Assembly (NCBI GenBank): GCA_023374045.1 | Contig: CM041777.1 | Coordinates: forward strand, 106,401,810 to 106,465,809 | Origin: Limonium bicolor | Taxonomy: Eukaryota > Streptophyta > Magnoliopsida > Caryophyllales > Plumbaginaceae | Length of the DNA: 64,000 nucleotides | Direction: 5' to 3' | Shown here: positions 1 through 13,058 of the stretch, in pieces | Layout: each line of letters opens with the position of its first letter | How positions within the stretch are numbered: the first letter of the stretch is position 1 | Translations under genes and position numbers: made by a program | Notes under the pieces: model-generated | The model's database searches: none | What the model was told of the DNA's origin: nothing | The model's input: only the letters and a program-made list of their open reading frames with translations

Positions 1-254
1 TTTTTAGCTTCTATCATGTGTTTTCTAATACAACCCAATCACATATACAACCTGTACAGGGCATCCAACTGGTATTGCCCTTTGGCAACCAACCACACTA
101 TATGCACAACTAGCAAAACAAGTTGCTAGTTTTGAATTGCAACATCAAAAATGAATTTAAACCATTCAAACTTTTCAAAAATAAGAGAGAGTAACTTACA
201 AACTTTTAAAGGCTACGTTCCTTCAGCACAAACAAAAATATAAGTCTAACTACA

Positions 255-3200
255 CTAGGAGAAGATCAAAGAAACGCTTAAGTATTTTTATACCAAAACT
301 GCGCTAAATGATCTCTTACAAAGTCCATGTCCGCTTTGGCATACGTGTCCCGTGCTTTTATGAAAAACGAAACGATCTGTGCAATAAAAAAAAAACTGAT
401 CGTTAGCACACACAATTTTATTAATGCGATAACTTTAATTAAATACAACTTCTATTGGTATCGGTTACCTTGTCATCATCATCAAGCGTGTCAATATTTT
501 TAACAATCTCATACATGTACCGCATCACATAATAGCCACAGCTCCGTGAATCAGGTTGTTTAGGACACTGTCATCACTCCATCCATGGATTACCAACTTT
601 TAGACAGATCACGAAAATTAAACGTTACTTCAATACAAACATGTTTAAAATGATTACATACCGGTATGTAATAGATGTTCATGATGGAGAATGGTTTACC
701 CATGTCACTTAAACCATGCTTATGACCACTGCATAACATAGCATTAAAAATGAAGCCATTTATTAGATGCCAATAATCCGAGACAAGCTTAAAACAAATG
801 CAAATGCATGAAAATTTTAAAGACTCACTCCTTCAACAATTTCTCTATAGCGATCTCTCTATGGTCATCAGCCCCACGGGTCTAGTATCAACAAGCATGA
901 GGTGTCGATACACAAAATCATCAATATCCAATTATTGCTACCACAGGTAAAACAAAGAATGTGTTGTAGAACATATTAATTTCCACAAATCACATAAATG
1001 TAATTAGGAAGCAAAAAAATCCAATTATTGTGTACTTACATTTGATGGTATGGGATTACCAAATATTTGCTTCGACTTTGCACCGCAGCACAAAATCCAC
1101 TCCTCATTGATGTGTACATACTTCATGATCCAATGCAGCCTGACTTGCTAACATCAATTGTGGACACAAGAAAATGATAGCAGATAAACTGTTGTTCGCT
1201 TGCAGTCTAGCCGTCAAACACCTAAACAACAATTTGTACAAAAAAATATGCTAAATAATTTAATAAAAAATGAAAAATAATGCTAATATTTAAAAGACAC
1301 TTACACACAATAGGCTAGATCACAACAATGTTAAGGAGGTCTCCCATCAATAATTCCTTATATCGCTTAAGGTAATCATCAGTTCCATGGGCTCGGTGGT
1401 GTGGAAAATATGCATAGGCACTTTCATGTTGAAGTTAGTGACACTCCCCTCCTTTGTCATGAGAAAGTCATACAACATTTTTTGTCTACCTGTCAACTTC
1501 TTCAGAAACTTGGGTGCCAAAATGGGGGATCTCCTAGGAGTCATATCGAAAGGTTTCACCACTTCCTTTCTCACAGTACTCTGACTCTCCTCAGTTGATT
1601 TTCCCAACTCCTTCCCCTTATCCACTTTCCTCTTCTTAACCGGCTTTCCTTATCAATCTAATAGTATATAAAATTTAAATAATAACATACAAGTCAACAA
1701 TCAAATTAAACAATAAACATTGAAGCATGTAAATAGTTTACCACGTCACTGACATCAATAAGAAAATACGGCCATGGAACAACAAAAGATTTTGTGTCAA
1801 TTAATTTGCTCCACTCATTCCACTCCAATGGAAGCGGAGATTCCTCATGGTCATGCACAATGCGTCTACCGACACACGAGTGTGAAGAGGTGGGATGCGC
1901 TTGAAATGTACTAGAGTTCGGTCCGGTCTGCAAAACCCGACCGTATGCAACTTGTACAGTCCCACCATCCAACACTTGAAATAGATGGCATGATTTAGAC
2001 GCCTACATCAACTCACAACAGTAAGCCTACTAATAAAATTGTTTTCAAGCAAGTTAAAATAAATAAGGATGAAAAAAAAATAAACCTGAAGGTTTTCATA
2101 GGGAATGTGTCGCTTGTAGAAGAAGAGGGTGTAGGATGACTAGTGGTCTGTGAAGGAGCAGGGACCAATGCAGCAGTAGCAGGGGGTGTAGGATCGAGCA
2201 TCAGTGTATCCGTGTCGCGGTAGGACCAGGTGTCGATGTAGGATCTGGCGTCGGAGTAGGATGTGGTGTCGGTGTAGGATGTGGTGTCGGTGTAGGATCT
2301 GGCGTCGATGTAGGAGCCGACCCTGGCCCAATACTAAAGCCTCAAGTCTTCGCAGATGGTCCCCGTAGACTCGGCGCTCTGTAACTAAACGTTGTTCCAT
2401 CTCATCTACTACCTCCTTCACCCGTGTCTTCACCGTTTCTCTATGATTTCAGCCTGTGGTCTTGCTCGGGACGAAGGAAACATGTCTCTTTGGCGAACTT
2501 CCCCTCCTAACCCCGGCACTCGACCTGGATGATCCTCTTGCCCAATGGCCTGGTTCAGTGGATCATCCTGACTCGAAGGGGTCCGAACCATCTCCCATCG
2601 CTCAGTAGATCTAGACTATTTTAAATTACAAAGAAATATTAGAAATGAAATTACTAATTAGTAAACAACAACTTTTAAAAATAAATACTTACAATCTTGG
2701 AAGCCAACTCAGCAGTCTCATTTTGCGGGAACACGTACACTCCCTCGTCATTTTTCTTCATCCGACCCAACATGTATGCCTGCATCCTACATGCATCATC
2801 AACATTCTCAACAACTGACTGAGTGCCGTCTTCATTAACTTTCGTCAGCAAGCCCTCGCTCTTCCACTTCTCCAAGAGCCCCGTATACCCAGCTCGTCCC
2901 ATGTAATGCTTATATATATTCTTCGCCCGGTTACGTCTTGCTTGTTCTTGACGTCTCTGTTACAAAATTGTACATTTGTAAATTATTTACAAAAATAAAA
3001 AATATTCATAAAATTTGTTCCTTAAAAATTAATAATAAAGAATTGTAAAAGTACCTAAATTCTTCAGTCTGGCGACTGTCGTAGAATATCTTCCAGTCCT
3101 CCTCCGTGATCATACCATCATATACCACCCACGGCGGTGACAGTTTGGAGCCCGGTTTGATAATCCAACCATCCACCAACCGGTGCTTGAACTGCCTCAG

Positions 3201-3574
3201 AGATGTCGCTAGAAGTGACATAATCCAAGTCCGAAGATCATCTGCGACTTTGTACCGCTTCTGCACCATCTGCCACATGATCTCTTTGTGCCTTTCTTGA
3301 TCCTTCCAATCCTTATTGATAGAGCACTGGGATTTTACCATCAATCCCAAGTAAGAAGCAAACTGCTGCTTCGATCCACCAGAATGTCTAAGGTACTTGT
3401 CCCAGACCAAATCAATAGGAGAATCCTTCTTCACCTTCAAACAAGGGTCGGTCAACGTCCCTTCCGGGGGTTTTACAAAGTAGATGCAGCTGGTGGTTCT
3501 TCAGTAGGGACGTCATCATCAATATCATCCAACCCCAACAGTACATCCTCCTCAACTCTATCGTCAAGATCCAT
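255..3574 (-). pseudogene. CACTA second gene: plant transposase-associated domain plus Ulp1-like C48 protease domain (copy A)
   Basis: Multi-exon gene read right to left, starting with an acidic N-terminus (ATG at 3574-3572). A domain like the plant En/Spm 'Transposase_24' family follows (about 3455-2690), with a basic RRQEQARRNRAK-type stretch. Next comes a Pro-Thr-rich linker (about 2340-2200), a segment at 1975-1706, a Lys-rich segment at 1660-1340 and a Ulp1/SENP-like C-terminus at about 1230-255. The Ulp1-like part keeps the Gln-x5-Cys catalytic arrangement (QPDSRSCGYYVMRY), but the residue before the conserved Trp is Asn (NNW) where these cysteine proteases normally have the catalytic His. 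Frames are broken by single-base indels relative to the copy at 51576-54870. The family role is in CACTA transposition, but activity here is doubtful. Confidence 0.75.
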
Positions 3575-3705
3575 AATCTGAAAAATAATCAATAACAACA
3601 AGGTTAGTAGAAATATCTACTTAATCAAATGTTGAAGTATGACAAAATGAAAATTGTTTTATATATAGATATAATATTGCTAACCAGACTTACATAATAA
3701 ACATT

Positions 3706-5556
3706 TCATCGGTCAATCCTCAATCCTCATTGTGTTCGGACCTTCGACATACAAAATTAGTTACATTGTCCACCTCCATCGGTAACCGAATAGGTACATC
3801 TATTTCATCTTCATAATCATATTCATCCTCTTCAACAACATCATCAATCCCAACTATCGATCTTTTACTCGGCATCAGAAACACCATCTGGGATTACACT
3901 GATCACGACAGTAGAATACTTGTTTTGCCTTTGACACAACAATAAAGAGTTCATTAGTAGGAGCCGCTGTCGTTAAGTCAACTAGCTTCATACCATGATC
4001 CTCCCTCACGATCCTTGTTTGTTGTCTTCCCATTTGCAACGAAATACACAAGTTTCATAACTAGTGTAATTCAATATCTTGTGAACTGATAAGATGCACA
4101 CCACTGTTCTGGTTTGTCGATTTACAATCTTGAAGTTCAGTGTAAAAAGAAAATTATTTACATCATATCCTTCATAAGACAACACACATCGAGATTTGGA
4201 CCGAGTGCCAACAACTGGATCATTTCATTCACGTTCCTTGAATCTCATACAACACATTCTCTTTGAACCACTTAACAATGTCGCATTCTGCTCTTTTTTA
4301 ATTTGGCAGTGCTCATCGTTGGGTGTTTTGTTTTAAGGTAGGCTAGGTGTGCTTCAAAATAGGGTTCGACACCTTCAGAGTGATTCAACACAACAAGAGG
4401 TGCCTTATTAATCTATCATATCAACTCTGCATAATTTTTTTCCATTGGTACCAACACTTTTAAGCCTACCATCGGTCTGATTTTGGTAATCCAATAACAT
4501 CAACCCACCTTGTTGTAAGTAGTGAGTGCGGAAGTCAACCACATCCTCGGTTACTGAACCTTCAATTATGCTTCCTCTGGATGCCGATGGTTTTTCATTT
4601 TCTTTTTCAGTATACCCCTGTATCTCTCATACGGATACATGTATCGAAGGTATAATGGACCACAATGTTTGATCTCTCTAACAAGATGAACAAGTAGATG
4701 CACCATAATATCAAAAAAATGAAGGAAGAAAATACATCTCCACTGACACATGGTGATCACAAGGTCATTCTGTAGTTATCTAGGGTCTCCACATCAAGCA
4801 CTTTACATGAAATCCCTGTGAAGAAAACACATAAATTTGTAATAGTTTTTTTGACATCAGTTGGAAGGATCCCACGGATTGCAACCGGAAGTAAGTGTTG
4901 CATCAGCACATGATAGTCGTGAGACTTCATCCCTACCAATTTAAGATCAGACATTGATACCAAACTTGATATGTTTGATGAGTACCCAGATGACACTTTA
5001 ATATTGATGAAGAGAACTACAAAAACTGAATTCTCTTCTTTGGATAATGTGTGACAAGCGGGAGGCAAGAATGTGTTTCCTCTTTGTTGTGCGCGAGTTC
5101 CCGTATACCCAATTCAACCAGATCTTTTCTACCCTTCAAATGGTCTTTTGTCTTGCCTTCACGTTTAGCAGTGTCGCACTAACACTTTCACCAACGTTTT
5201 TCTCCACGTGCATAACATCAATGCAATGTCTCACTCTAAATGTTGCCAATATTCTAGTTCCCAAATATTGTTTTTTTCTTCCAGATGCTCTTTTCAGTGG
5301 CTTTAGTTGGTGGACCGAAGTGTTCACAACATTATTTAATTGATTGTAAGTCTTAGCAGCAGATAGTGGGTGGAGCCGATCGGTTTTCGACTGCATAGAT
5401 TGGTTTAAACTCGCGTGCGCATGTGGTGGTTTCTGAGGTGATTTTCTCTTTCATGATCGTCTCGCTTTGTTTCGGAGGAATTTCGATGGCCCTGTACACA
5501 TTTAACCACTGTGTTTCAAACCGTATGCTGCAAGTTCGATCTCCACATATAGGGCA
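3706..5556 (-). pseudogene. TNP2-like CACTA transposase, N-terminally truncated (copy A)
   Basis: The reading begins at a CPICG zinc-binding motif (about 5556) and runs through the conserved C-terminal parts of plant TNP2 transposases: the KYRKM..FNGKTDH region, a GTRILATFR segment, RHCIDVMHVEKNV, PPACHTLSKEE, SHDYHVLMQHLLPVAIRG, then a DUF4218-like block (MVHLLVHLVREI..LRYMYPYERY) and a DUF4216-like block (NSGVHL.., FRCKW..D). The upstream part that in intact TNP2 proteins carries the Transpos_assoc domain and most acidic catalytic residues is not present. Frames are interrupted by several indels. Same gene as 49606-51444 on the plus strand. Inference: this element needs transposase from elsewhere. 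Confidence 0.8.
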
Positions 5557-6562
5557 CCCTAGAAGAACAACAGGGTAATGCTGCCGAAATTATCAGTGAA
5601 CTACTCTATATTATTAACTCATTCGCAGCCTAGATGATGAGATAAAGGTCATTGGACAGTCCCAACAGGGGACTATCTAAGACATACCTCTATCAGGTAA
5701 ACTCAGACAGGTAATTATATGTTTGAATTGATTTTTCCATAGCTTAATAGAAAACCGATAATAATGAAACATTTTAAATACCAACCTGATGAGTACTGAT
5801 GGTCAGTGCAGGCAACACAAGATAGGAGAGAGATAAGTAGGCTGTAACGCCCCTATTAACTATAAATACAGCGGAAATAAAACTCTAAGGCGATTACAGA
5901 CCATCGGGTTCCAAACACCCGGCACCAAACCTCACCAATAACAACTTACAACCTACAAAAGCTACGGTCTGAACTTGAGAAAAACTTAACACAACGAAAT
6001 AGAAATTAAACACATTAACTCTTCACAAAACCTAGTCCCATCCCAAACGCTCATTCTCTTCGTGGCCACCTGTAAATCAATTCGTACCTGCAAGATGAAA
6101 CCAAGCAGCCCACCCCGGGAGGGGCGAGTCAGTTCCCTGGAATGGAACTGGTACAATCCTCTGAAAACAAACTTATAAAACAAACTCTTCAAAATAAACA
6201 GTAACTTGAAATCAAACTCTTAAAAGTAAAACAGAGATAAGCACTTCAAAACAATCAAGTTAAAGAGAAAAGGAAACAAGACAAAGATAGAGATAAAGAA
6301 CTTCCAAACCAAGTCATCCACTTAAGTAGTCACACCACATAGTTAGTAAGCATCCATTGTTGATGTTAGAACCAATTCTGGTTAAGAAGAAGAAGACTTA
6401 AGTAGTCACAAAGGACTAGGAGTGACATTAATATCCATAACCCGTGGTAGACAGTTTATGTCTCCACCATCTCAGAAGATGATTCCCATAGACAAAATAT
6501 ACTCAAGAGTGGAATAAACCAATTGGGAGAGATGGCCCCCACCGCCAGTCAGTTGTCACAAG

Positions 6563-6705
6563 GGCGAGGTAAACAGACCTCCGCTGTCAGTTGCCACAAA
6601 GGGCGAGGTAAACAGACCTCCGCTGTCAGTTGCCACAAAGGGCGAGGTAAACAGACCTCCGCTGTCAGTTGCCACAAAGGCGAGGTATAGCAGACCTCCG
6701 CTGCC
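6563..6705. repeat. 39-bp tandem repeat inside the solo LTR
   Basis: About 3.6 copies of a unit starting GGCGAGGTAAACAGACC. The length is a multiple of three, so the minus strand reads as a 13-residue peptide repeat (AEVCLPRPLWQLT) through 6549-6791. I regard the ORF as a by-product of the repeat, not a gene. Confidence 0.9.
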
Positions 6706-7251
6706 ACCGACCCGTTCTCAGTCATGTGAAAAGTGTGTGCACCACTTAATATAAATAATCCATACTCAGTACCAAGATTAACATTTCCCATATTCCCATT
6801 AGATTATTAACTGCACAAGAGCAATACCAAAACACTCAATCCTACAGAGTGCAGAGGCGTAAACCCTCAACAATTAATACCCAATAGAAAGATTCCATTC
6901 CCAATTAGGCTGATCAAACTCGACTCATGGATGAAACAATACCCATAGTCCAAAGGAAGAATTTACCAATACCAGATACTTCCTATATTCCCAGTTACCC
7001 CACTAGATCATTAACTGCACCAGAGCAATACCAAAATACTCAGTCCTACAGAGTGTAGAAGCGTAAACCCTAGGCAGTTAATATCTAGTGAAACAAAATA
7101 GATAGGAGGAACCAATAACCAAGGAAGTTTCACATACAGGCTCAGTTAGTCACATCAAGCTCAGTTAGTCACACAACAGTTTCATTTTGAAATCCATTCA
7201 AGATCAGTTGGTGTTCCAAAACATTCCATAAAGTCCATCAGCAAAAGTATC

Positions 7252-7372
7252 GCGTACGAGAAATCGTACAAAAACATTCCATAAGGTCCGAAACACAACA
7301 AGCTGAGTACGAGAAATCGTACAAAACATTCCATAGAGTCCAAAACACAACAAGCTGAGTACGAGAAATATT
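7252..7372. repeat. 53-bp tandem repeat inside the solo LTR
   Basis: About 2.3 copies of a unit containing AGTACGAGAAATCGTACAAA followed by ACATTCCATA and AACACAACAAGCT. The core TACGAGAAATCGTA is itself a small dyad. Confidence 0.75.
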
Positions 7373-9100
7373 ACCTGGGTAACGTTGTAGCAGTTCTAAT
7401 CTACTTGCGCAAACAATCAACAGTACTCTGAAGAATATTAAAGGTAGTCTATCATCAATCACTTGTAGCCCACGTTAAACTTAAATAAACTCCTCACTAT
7501 TATTTCTAAGTCTCAATTGTCCTTTAAGCCCTCACTTAAATGCTAAGAATAACCTTTGACTTGTCTTAGAAGTTGTATAACTCAAGGTTGTAAGACCAAG
7601 GAATGTATTATTAACACTTGTTAATTGTTCCACCCTTATCCACTTTACCCATACCTAACCATAATTCTCACATTAAAGACCTTTATAACATAAGTGCATT
7701 ATACGTTATTCAATCAATCTTAGAATTTAGAGACAACTACTAGACTCATTATTTTATCTCTACTTTAGAATGACTTAATATTATAACCATCTAATTATCT
7801 TGTCTTAAGATGTTCAATTACTTCATCCTGAAACAATATATTTTAATTAACTCAAACCCTTCCAACTTTTACTTAGTATCCACAAAGTATATTATTCGCT
7901 TAATTATTACCTATATAATAAGGTGTTTAAGATAACCCTTTTTATGTATCCTTACTTACATTTTAATTTCCCAAGTATTTAATTTTTACACACATTCTCT
8001 CCATAGAGTATGTATAATCCTTTTGTACTAAATTTAATAAACTTATGTCTTAAATACATTTTATATTACTTACAAGACCAAAGGTTTCAAAGGAATAACT
8101 TAATAAATTAATTTCCTTTATTGTATTTTAGGATAAACATTATATCTCGACATAAGGTAAAATTTATCTAAGAACTAAATTCTGATTCATAATTGAAATT
8201 GTTAATTATGTAATAAGATAATCTATTCTGAAAATCCCCATACCTTATATTCAAATGACACATTAATATTCCCAGTGTCAAAAAGATAAATCAATATAAT
8301 ATCTTACGTAACCTAGTTTCATCTAATTAAAGGTTTAAAGATTTTAAGTATCTAATTTCTATTTATAAACCTTCTTATAAATTCTAACTACTACATACAT
8401 TACTTAATTATAAACTCACATCCTGAACATTGGTATTAAATGTATTTTATATGGCTTATCAAATTCTAAGAACGTAAGGATTACTATTTAGATTAATTCC
8501 CCAATCATAGTTTAATATAGTTTTATATCATAATCCTTTTAATGATTTTATCAAAAGATATTAAGTTATTACTCAATACTATAAATATTAAGAAATGATT
8601 AAATCTAGACTTATTTATCCTCTTCACATTTAGATGTAAAGTAACTCATTTACTTTATTATTGTTTATATAATAAGAACATTTAAATGTAAAAGTATTTC
8701 ATTCATTTTATTATCAATTAAATAATAAGATCTATTTGTGTAACACTTTATGTAAACTAATTACAAATATTCCTAAATTTCAACTTATTAATTTCTTAAC
8801 CCATTATAGATTTACATTGTGGTCACTGACTAAATATATACATGTATTTTAATACTGTTTATATAAATCCTAGAAATTCAAAGGTAACTAAAAACTCAAT
8901 TCATAACCATAAAATAATACCACCTCATATAGTATTCTATTATTAGTATTATGTAGAGGTTTAGTTTAACTCATTAATTCCTTCATATTATATTTTCTAT
9001 AAGGTATTTTATTCCTTTTATTTATTAATTTATCGTATGTATATATCCTTCCTATTATATTTCTCACAAGGAATGTTATTTCCTTTATCTATTTTTATTG

Positions 9101-9104
<4 letters not shown>

Positions 9105-9146
<42 letters not shown>

Positions 9147-9158
9147 ATATATATATAT
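9105..9158. repeat. (TA)n microsatellite
   Basis: About 27 TA units with one interruption, inside the AT-rich core of the solo LTR. The surrounding 7500-9900 has no gene that I can support. Confidence 0.95.
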
Positions 9159-11500
9159 CTACATATATTAAGATTTATCCAGAACATTCTTTAAGAAATT
9201 CTATTGTATTTATTATATTTAATATCTTTTAGACATATCCACAAACTGATTTATGGTTTACAAAATAAAGTATTTCCCTTAGTTTTAGTTAAACATATTA
9301 GCTTCCATATTATATAATAAATAAAATGTAGTTTAATTAAATTCCTTGATTTAATATAAGTTTCTTTTTATTTCTCTCATATAAACATATATATAAATAT
9401 ATGTAACAATTTTTACCTCACTTAAAGTTAATACCCAAAATATTATAAAACATACTGTATTAAATGTTAATTAGTCTTATTATATTTTCCCCAACCTATA
9501 AAGTTCATTAATCAACTACCCTTTAATTTTGATTACATTAAAAACCTTATATTATAGGTTATTCTTATGAAAAACTCATAAACACAATTTTAAAACCTTT
9601 TACCTTGCCCAAAAATTCCCAAATTTAATATACAGTAACTATAACATTTTAGACATATTATAAAATTTTTATTTCATAAAAATATCTTTTTAAGTTAGCC
9701 AAATAATTCCAGAAAACCAGTAACTTGTAAAAATCATAACTTATGTTTAAAAACTCCAAAAACCATAATAATTTACATCAAAATAAACTAGATAAAATAA
9801 GGAATCTATGGTTAAAATTTCAAGTCAAATACCTTCGGGAAGGTATTTAAATTAATTCCACAAGTTAGGGTTATTTACTGGAATTTATAAAAACTTAATC
9901 TGAAACGTTTTAATCTCAGCCGTCCAAATCTCTTAACTAAGATCCGACGGATACTGAACGCCTAGTTCTTCCCCGATTTCTCCTTGATACCCGAGTACTA
10001 ATTTGCGTTTTTCTCACAATCTACAGAACGAAATCGAGTGATTCTTGTTTCTATGGATTCGTAATCAAATTCGGTTCTATTGGTACCGGTTTCCCCAATT
10101 ATAATGCAGTACACACCAAGTTTCGAATTCAATTCGAAGGTTAGGGTTAGTTTCGGTTTCAGAATTTAATTCGATTGCAAATCCTACAAATTCTCCTAAT
10201 CTAACACGTAATTGACTAAATTGAGACATGGCTTAGATCGAAAACATGACTACGAACAACAAATATCGGAGCAATTTGATCGGAGACTCACCGGAGTGTG
10301 CGAATTTGGGTGATTTCGAAATCGGAAATCTGGAAAAATTCGAACTTGAATGTTTTCGAGGAGCTCACTTTGCAGATCTATAAGTTAAGTTCTAGATCGA
10401 ATAGAATACGTATAAGGGCTTAATCGAAATAGGAAACTTAGATCTACATATTGATAACAAGAACTAATCCTAACTCGCAACACACAGAAAGAAATCGAAG
10501 CTAGAATGCGAAGGAAGAAAAATGCGTGATGAGCGAAACGTCTGGAAAGAAAACTGTGATGCTGTGATGAATTCGAAACTTTAGACAACTCTTCTTACAG
10601 ACGGTTTGGAATTGGCTTTGGTCATAAACATGAAAGTTATAGAGGGATTAGAGTTCTTCAAAACGAGCTAAAGAACATGGAATTTGGCTGAGAAACGAAG
10701 AAGTTATGGCTAGTCGAAGTTACCTGAATTCGAAGAGAAACTGAAAAACTGCAGAATGGTTTTGCAGGGTGGCAACTTTGGCTCGAATTTCCGGTTGATT
10801 TAGAACGAGTTAGGGCTTGTGTGAGTTATGGTTGTTAGAGGAAATGTAGGAGAAGGCAACAAAGAAACGACACTCAAATTCAATAAGATGAGAAAGTTAT
10901 GAAGGTCACAAGATAGGGCAAAATCGGTTCCGAAAATCGTGGAGATAAAATCTAAGTGTGGGCGCGTGTGAGCTTGACACGTGGCAGATTTTAAATTTTG
11001 ATTCAAAACTTCAATCTAGCATAACTTTGGCTAGGATGATCCGTTTTTGACGTTCTTTTTATCGATCTTCATGGTTTTTCATAACCTATTATTGGTATAG
11101 GTTTCATGGCCTGGTTTGACCATTCTCAAAAAGTCAACTCTAGCAAGGCTTAATAAGCTTTAAGGTTTCTAGAATTTTATATTGACTTTTATGTTTCAAA
11201 ACAATGTTCCAACACTTCCTAAAATCTTTATAATATTTTGGAGTGTTAATAATTTTCTCAAGATTTATTGACTTATAAATCTTATTAAAATTCATAATAC
11301 TATATAATAATGTATAATAATTAGGGTTAAATAGGAGAAAACCCCTAAATAAATTTCACAACTCCATATAATAATTAATATTCATAATTCCATTAATAAT
11401 TTAATACTTAATAGTATTATTAAAGGTTTAATAACAGAAATCCCCTAAATTAATTTAAATTAATTTAGGGGTATTTCATAGGCAGTCCAACCGTGCTTAG

Positions 11501-12934
11501 TGATGAGTGTCCAAATGAGCATGTTTTAGGGGTGTATTTCATATGTTTAATCAATACTTTTCATGCTCATTTCTCCACTCTAGCTTGTTCCTCTAGTTTT
11601 GTGTTTCATTGGTGTTTACACATTATTGTTTAAACAGGAGGATTAACATAGGTAGGAGTAAAGTAGACGAAGAGAGGAACACGTGGGCGCAAACGGATCC
11701 AAAATCGGAGTTAAAACGAAGAAGATACAGCATTTTGAAGTTAGTCTGTCCACATGACCGGCCTTACAACCGACCTTGCAAGGTCGATCGGGTCGAATTT
11801 TGCCTAGATTTACGTTTTTGCAAGCTAGTGGAATCGATCGACCTTGGTAAGGTCGGTCGAACTTAAAAACGCGCCCGAAATTGCTACTGACTCCGACCGA
11901 CCCTAGAACCGACCTTGCAAGGTCGGTCGGGTCGAAATTTTGCCCAGATTTGCGTTTTTAAAAGGAGAAAAAGAGAGGAAAGAGAGGGAGTTCGGGAGCA
12001 GGACTCCAGGTGATGCAGAAGAAGAGAAAAGAAGAGAAAAAGAAGAGAAGAAGAGGAAGAAGAAGAGGAAGGAGAAGAAGAGAAGCTCACCTCCCTCAAG
12101 CTCCATAATGGCTATCTCTTCTCCCTTTCCTCTTATTTGTGCTTTAATGGAGACTTGACTCACTTGTAGCTAGGGATTTGGATAAAGCCTCAAATCCCCC
12201 AAAAACTCCATTGTTGAATCTTGAACTTGTGTTTGTGCTTTATTTTAGTCTTTGAGCTTAATGAAGATGATTATTGAGTGTTTATGACTTCTAAACTTGT
12301 TGCTTATGATTGGGGATTTGCTAAGGGTTTTGCTAAATTTGTCTTCTATGTGTTAAATTGATTGGTTTGGCCTACCGATTAGTTTAGCATTATTGTGGGA
12401 TTATATCAAAATGATATTCTGAGATAGAAACCTAAACCGTTGGGACTAAATCAATGTTAGCCGATTTTCACTGATTTTGAGATGAGGTTCTCATTGCATC
12501 TTAGGGTAGATTTGTGCTTAATGCTTTTGATGAATTGGGGATTTGAACGAACATTCAGTCCCCGTTAAATTGGTTAGGATTAATAGACCTGGATTTGGCT
12601 ATTAATTAAATTCCCGTTGTTTAGCTATGACTTCGAGGTTCGACAATTGGTAGGAAGGGGATGACGGGTGCGAATATCCTATCCCGAGCTACACCTATCC
12701 TAGATTAGATAGTTTAGTGTTTATTGTTTTCCTTTATTTCTCCCGTTACAAACCAAAAACCCAAAACCCCTAATTTACATTTATGCGCTTTTGTATATAT
12801 CCTCTTGCATATTTACTAATCTTATAATTAGCTAGATAGTTACGAAGTCCTGTGGATACGTCCTTGTTGTACTACAATGATTGGGTTCACTGCCCATAGT
12901 TAGCAAGATAGTTTCAAAATTATTTTGCCCAACA
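11501..12934 (+). repeat. 5' LTR of non-autonomous element (copy A)
   Basis: 1434 bp, TG...CA. It contains a GC-rich array of dyads built on CCGACCTTGCAAGGTCGG at about 11745-11930, then a purine-rich run (11955-12085) that creates spurious Lys/Glu and Ser/Phe ORFs on the two strands. Confidence 0.9.
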
Positions 12935-12940
12935 AGTTTT

Positions 12941-12958
12941 TGGCGCCGTTGCTGGGGA
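12941..12958 (+). other. Primer-binding site, tRNA-Asp type
   Basis: TGGCGCCGTTGCTGGGGA, six bases after the LTR end. It matches the complement of the plant tRNA-Asp 3' end with one mismatch (T for C). Confidence 0.85.
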
Positions 12959-13058
12959 CTTCGGTCCAACTATTTGGTTATTATCTGTTTAGTTTTTGTG
13001 CAGATTTTCATTTCATTTATTTGCCCATTTTGTGTATAAATTTTTGTTTCTTTTTTAG

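Larger units (their letters stand above)
5843..11478 (-). mobile_element. Solo LTR, 5.6 kb, of a Ty3/gypsy chromovirus-like element
   Basis: Read on the minus strand it starts TGAAATACCCC (11478) and ends GGGGCGTTACA (5843), the same LTR boundary style as the chromodomain-type element starting at 22833 (TGAAATACCCC...GGGGTGTTACA). It is bounded by the 5-bp duplicate TAGGC at 5838-5842 and 11479-11483. The copy at 49320-49324 has a single GCCTA and no insertion, so this is a real empty/filled pair. No gag or pol similarity was found inside; the interior is AT-rich (about 7500-9900) with tandem repeats. A 5.6-kb LTR is long even for this lineage, so an inserted piece inside it is possible. Confidence 0.8.

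Noticed and set aside
6541..7372. Tandem arrays that might be a CRISPR-like repeat-spacer structure
   Set aside because: Units abut without unique spacers and the DNA is plant nuclear LTR sequence.
11940..12163. Lys/Glu-rich and Ser/Phe-rich ORFs on both strands
   Set aside because: Products of a purine-rich low-complexity run in the LTR; opposite-strand images of each other and not conserved as frames in the other LTR copies.
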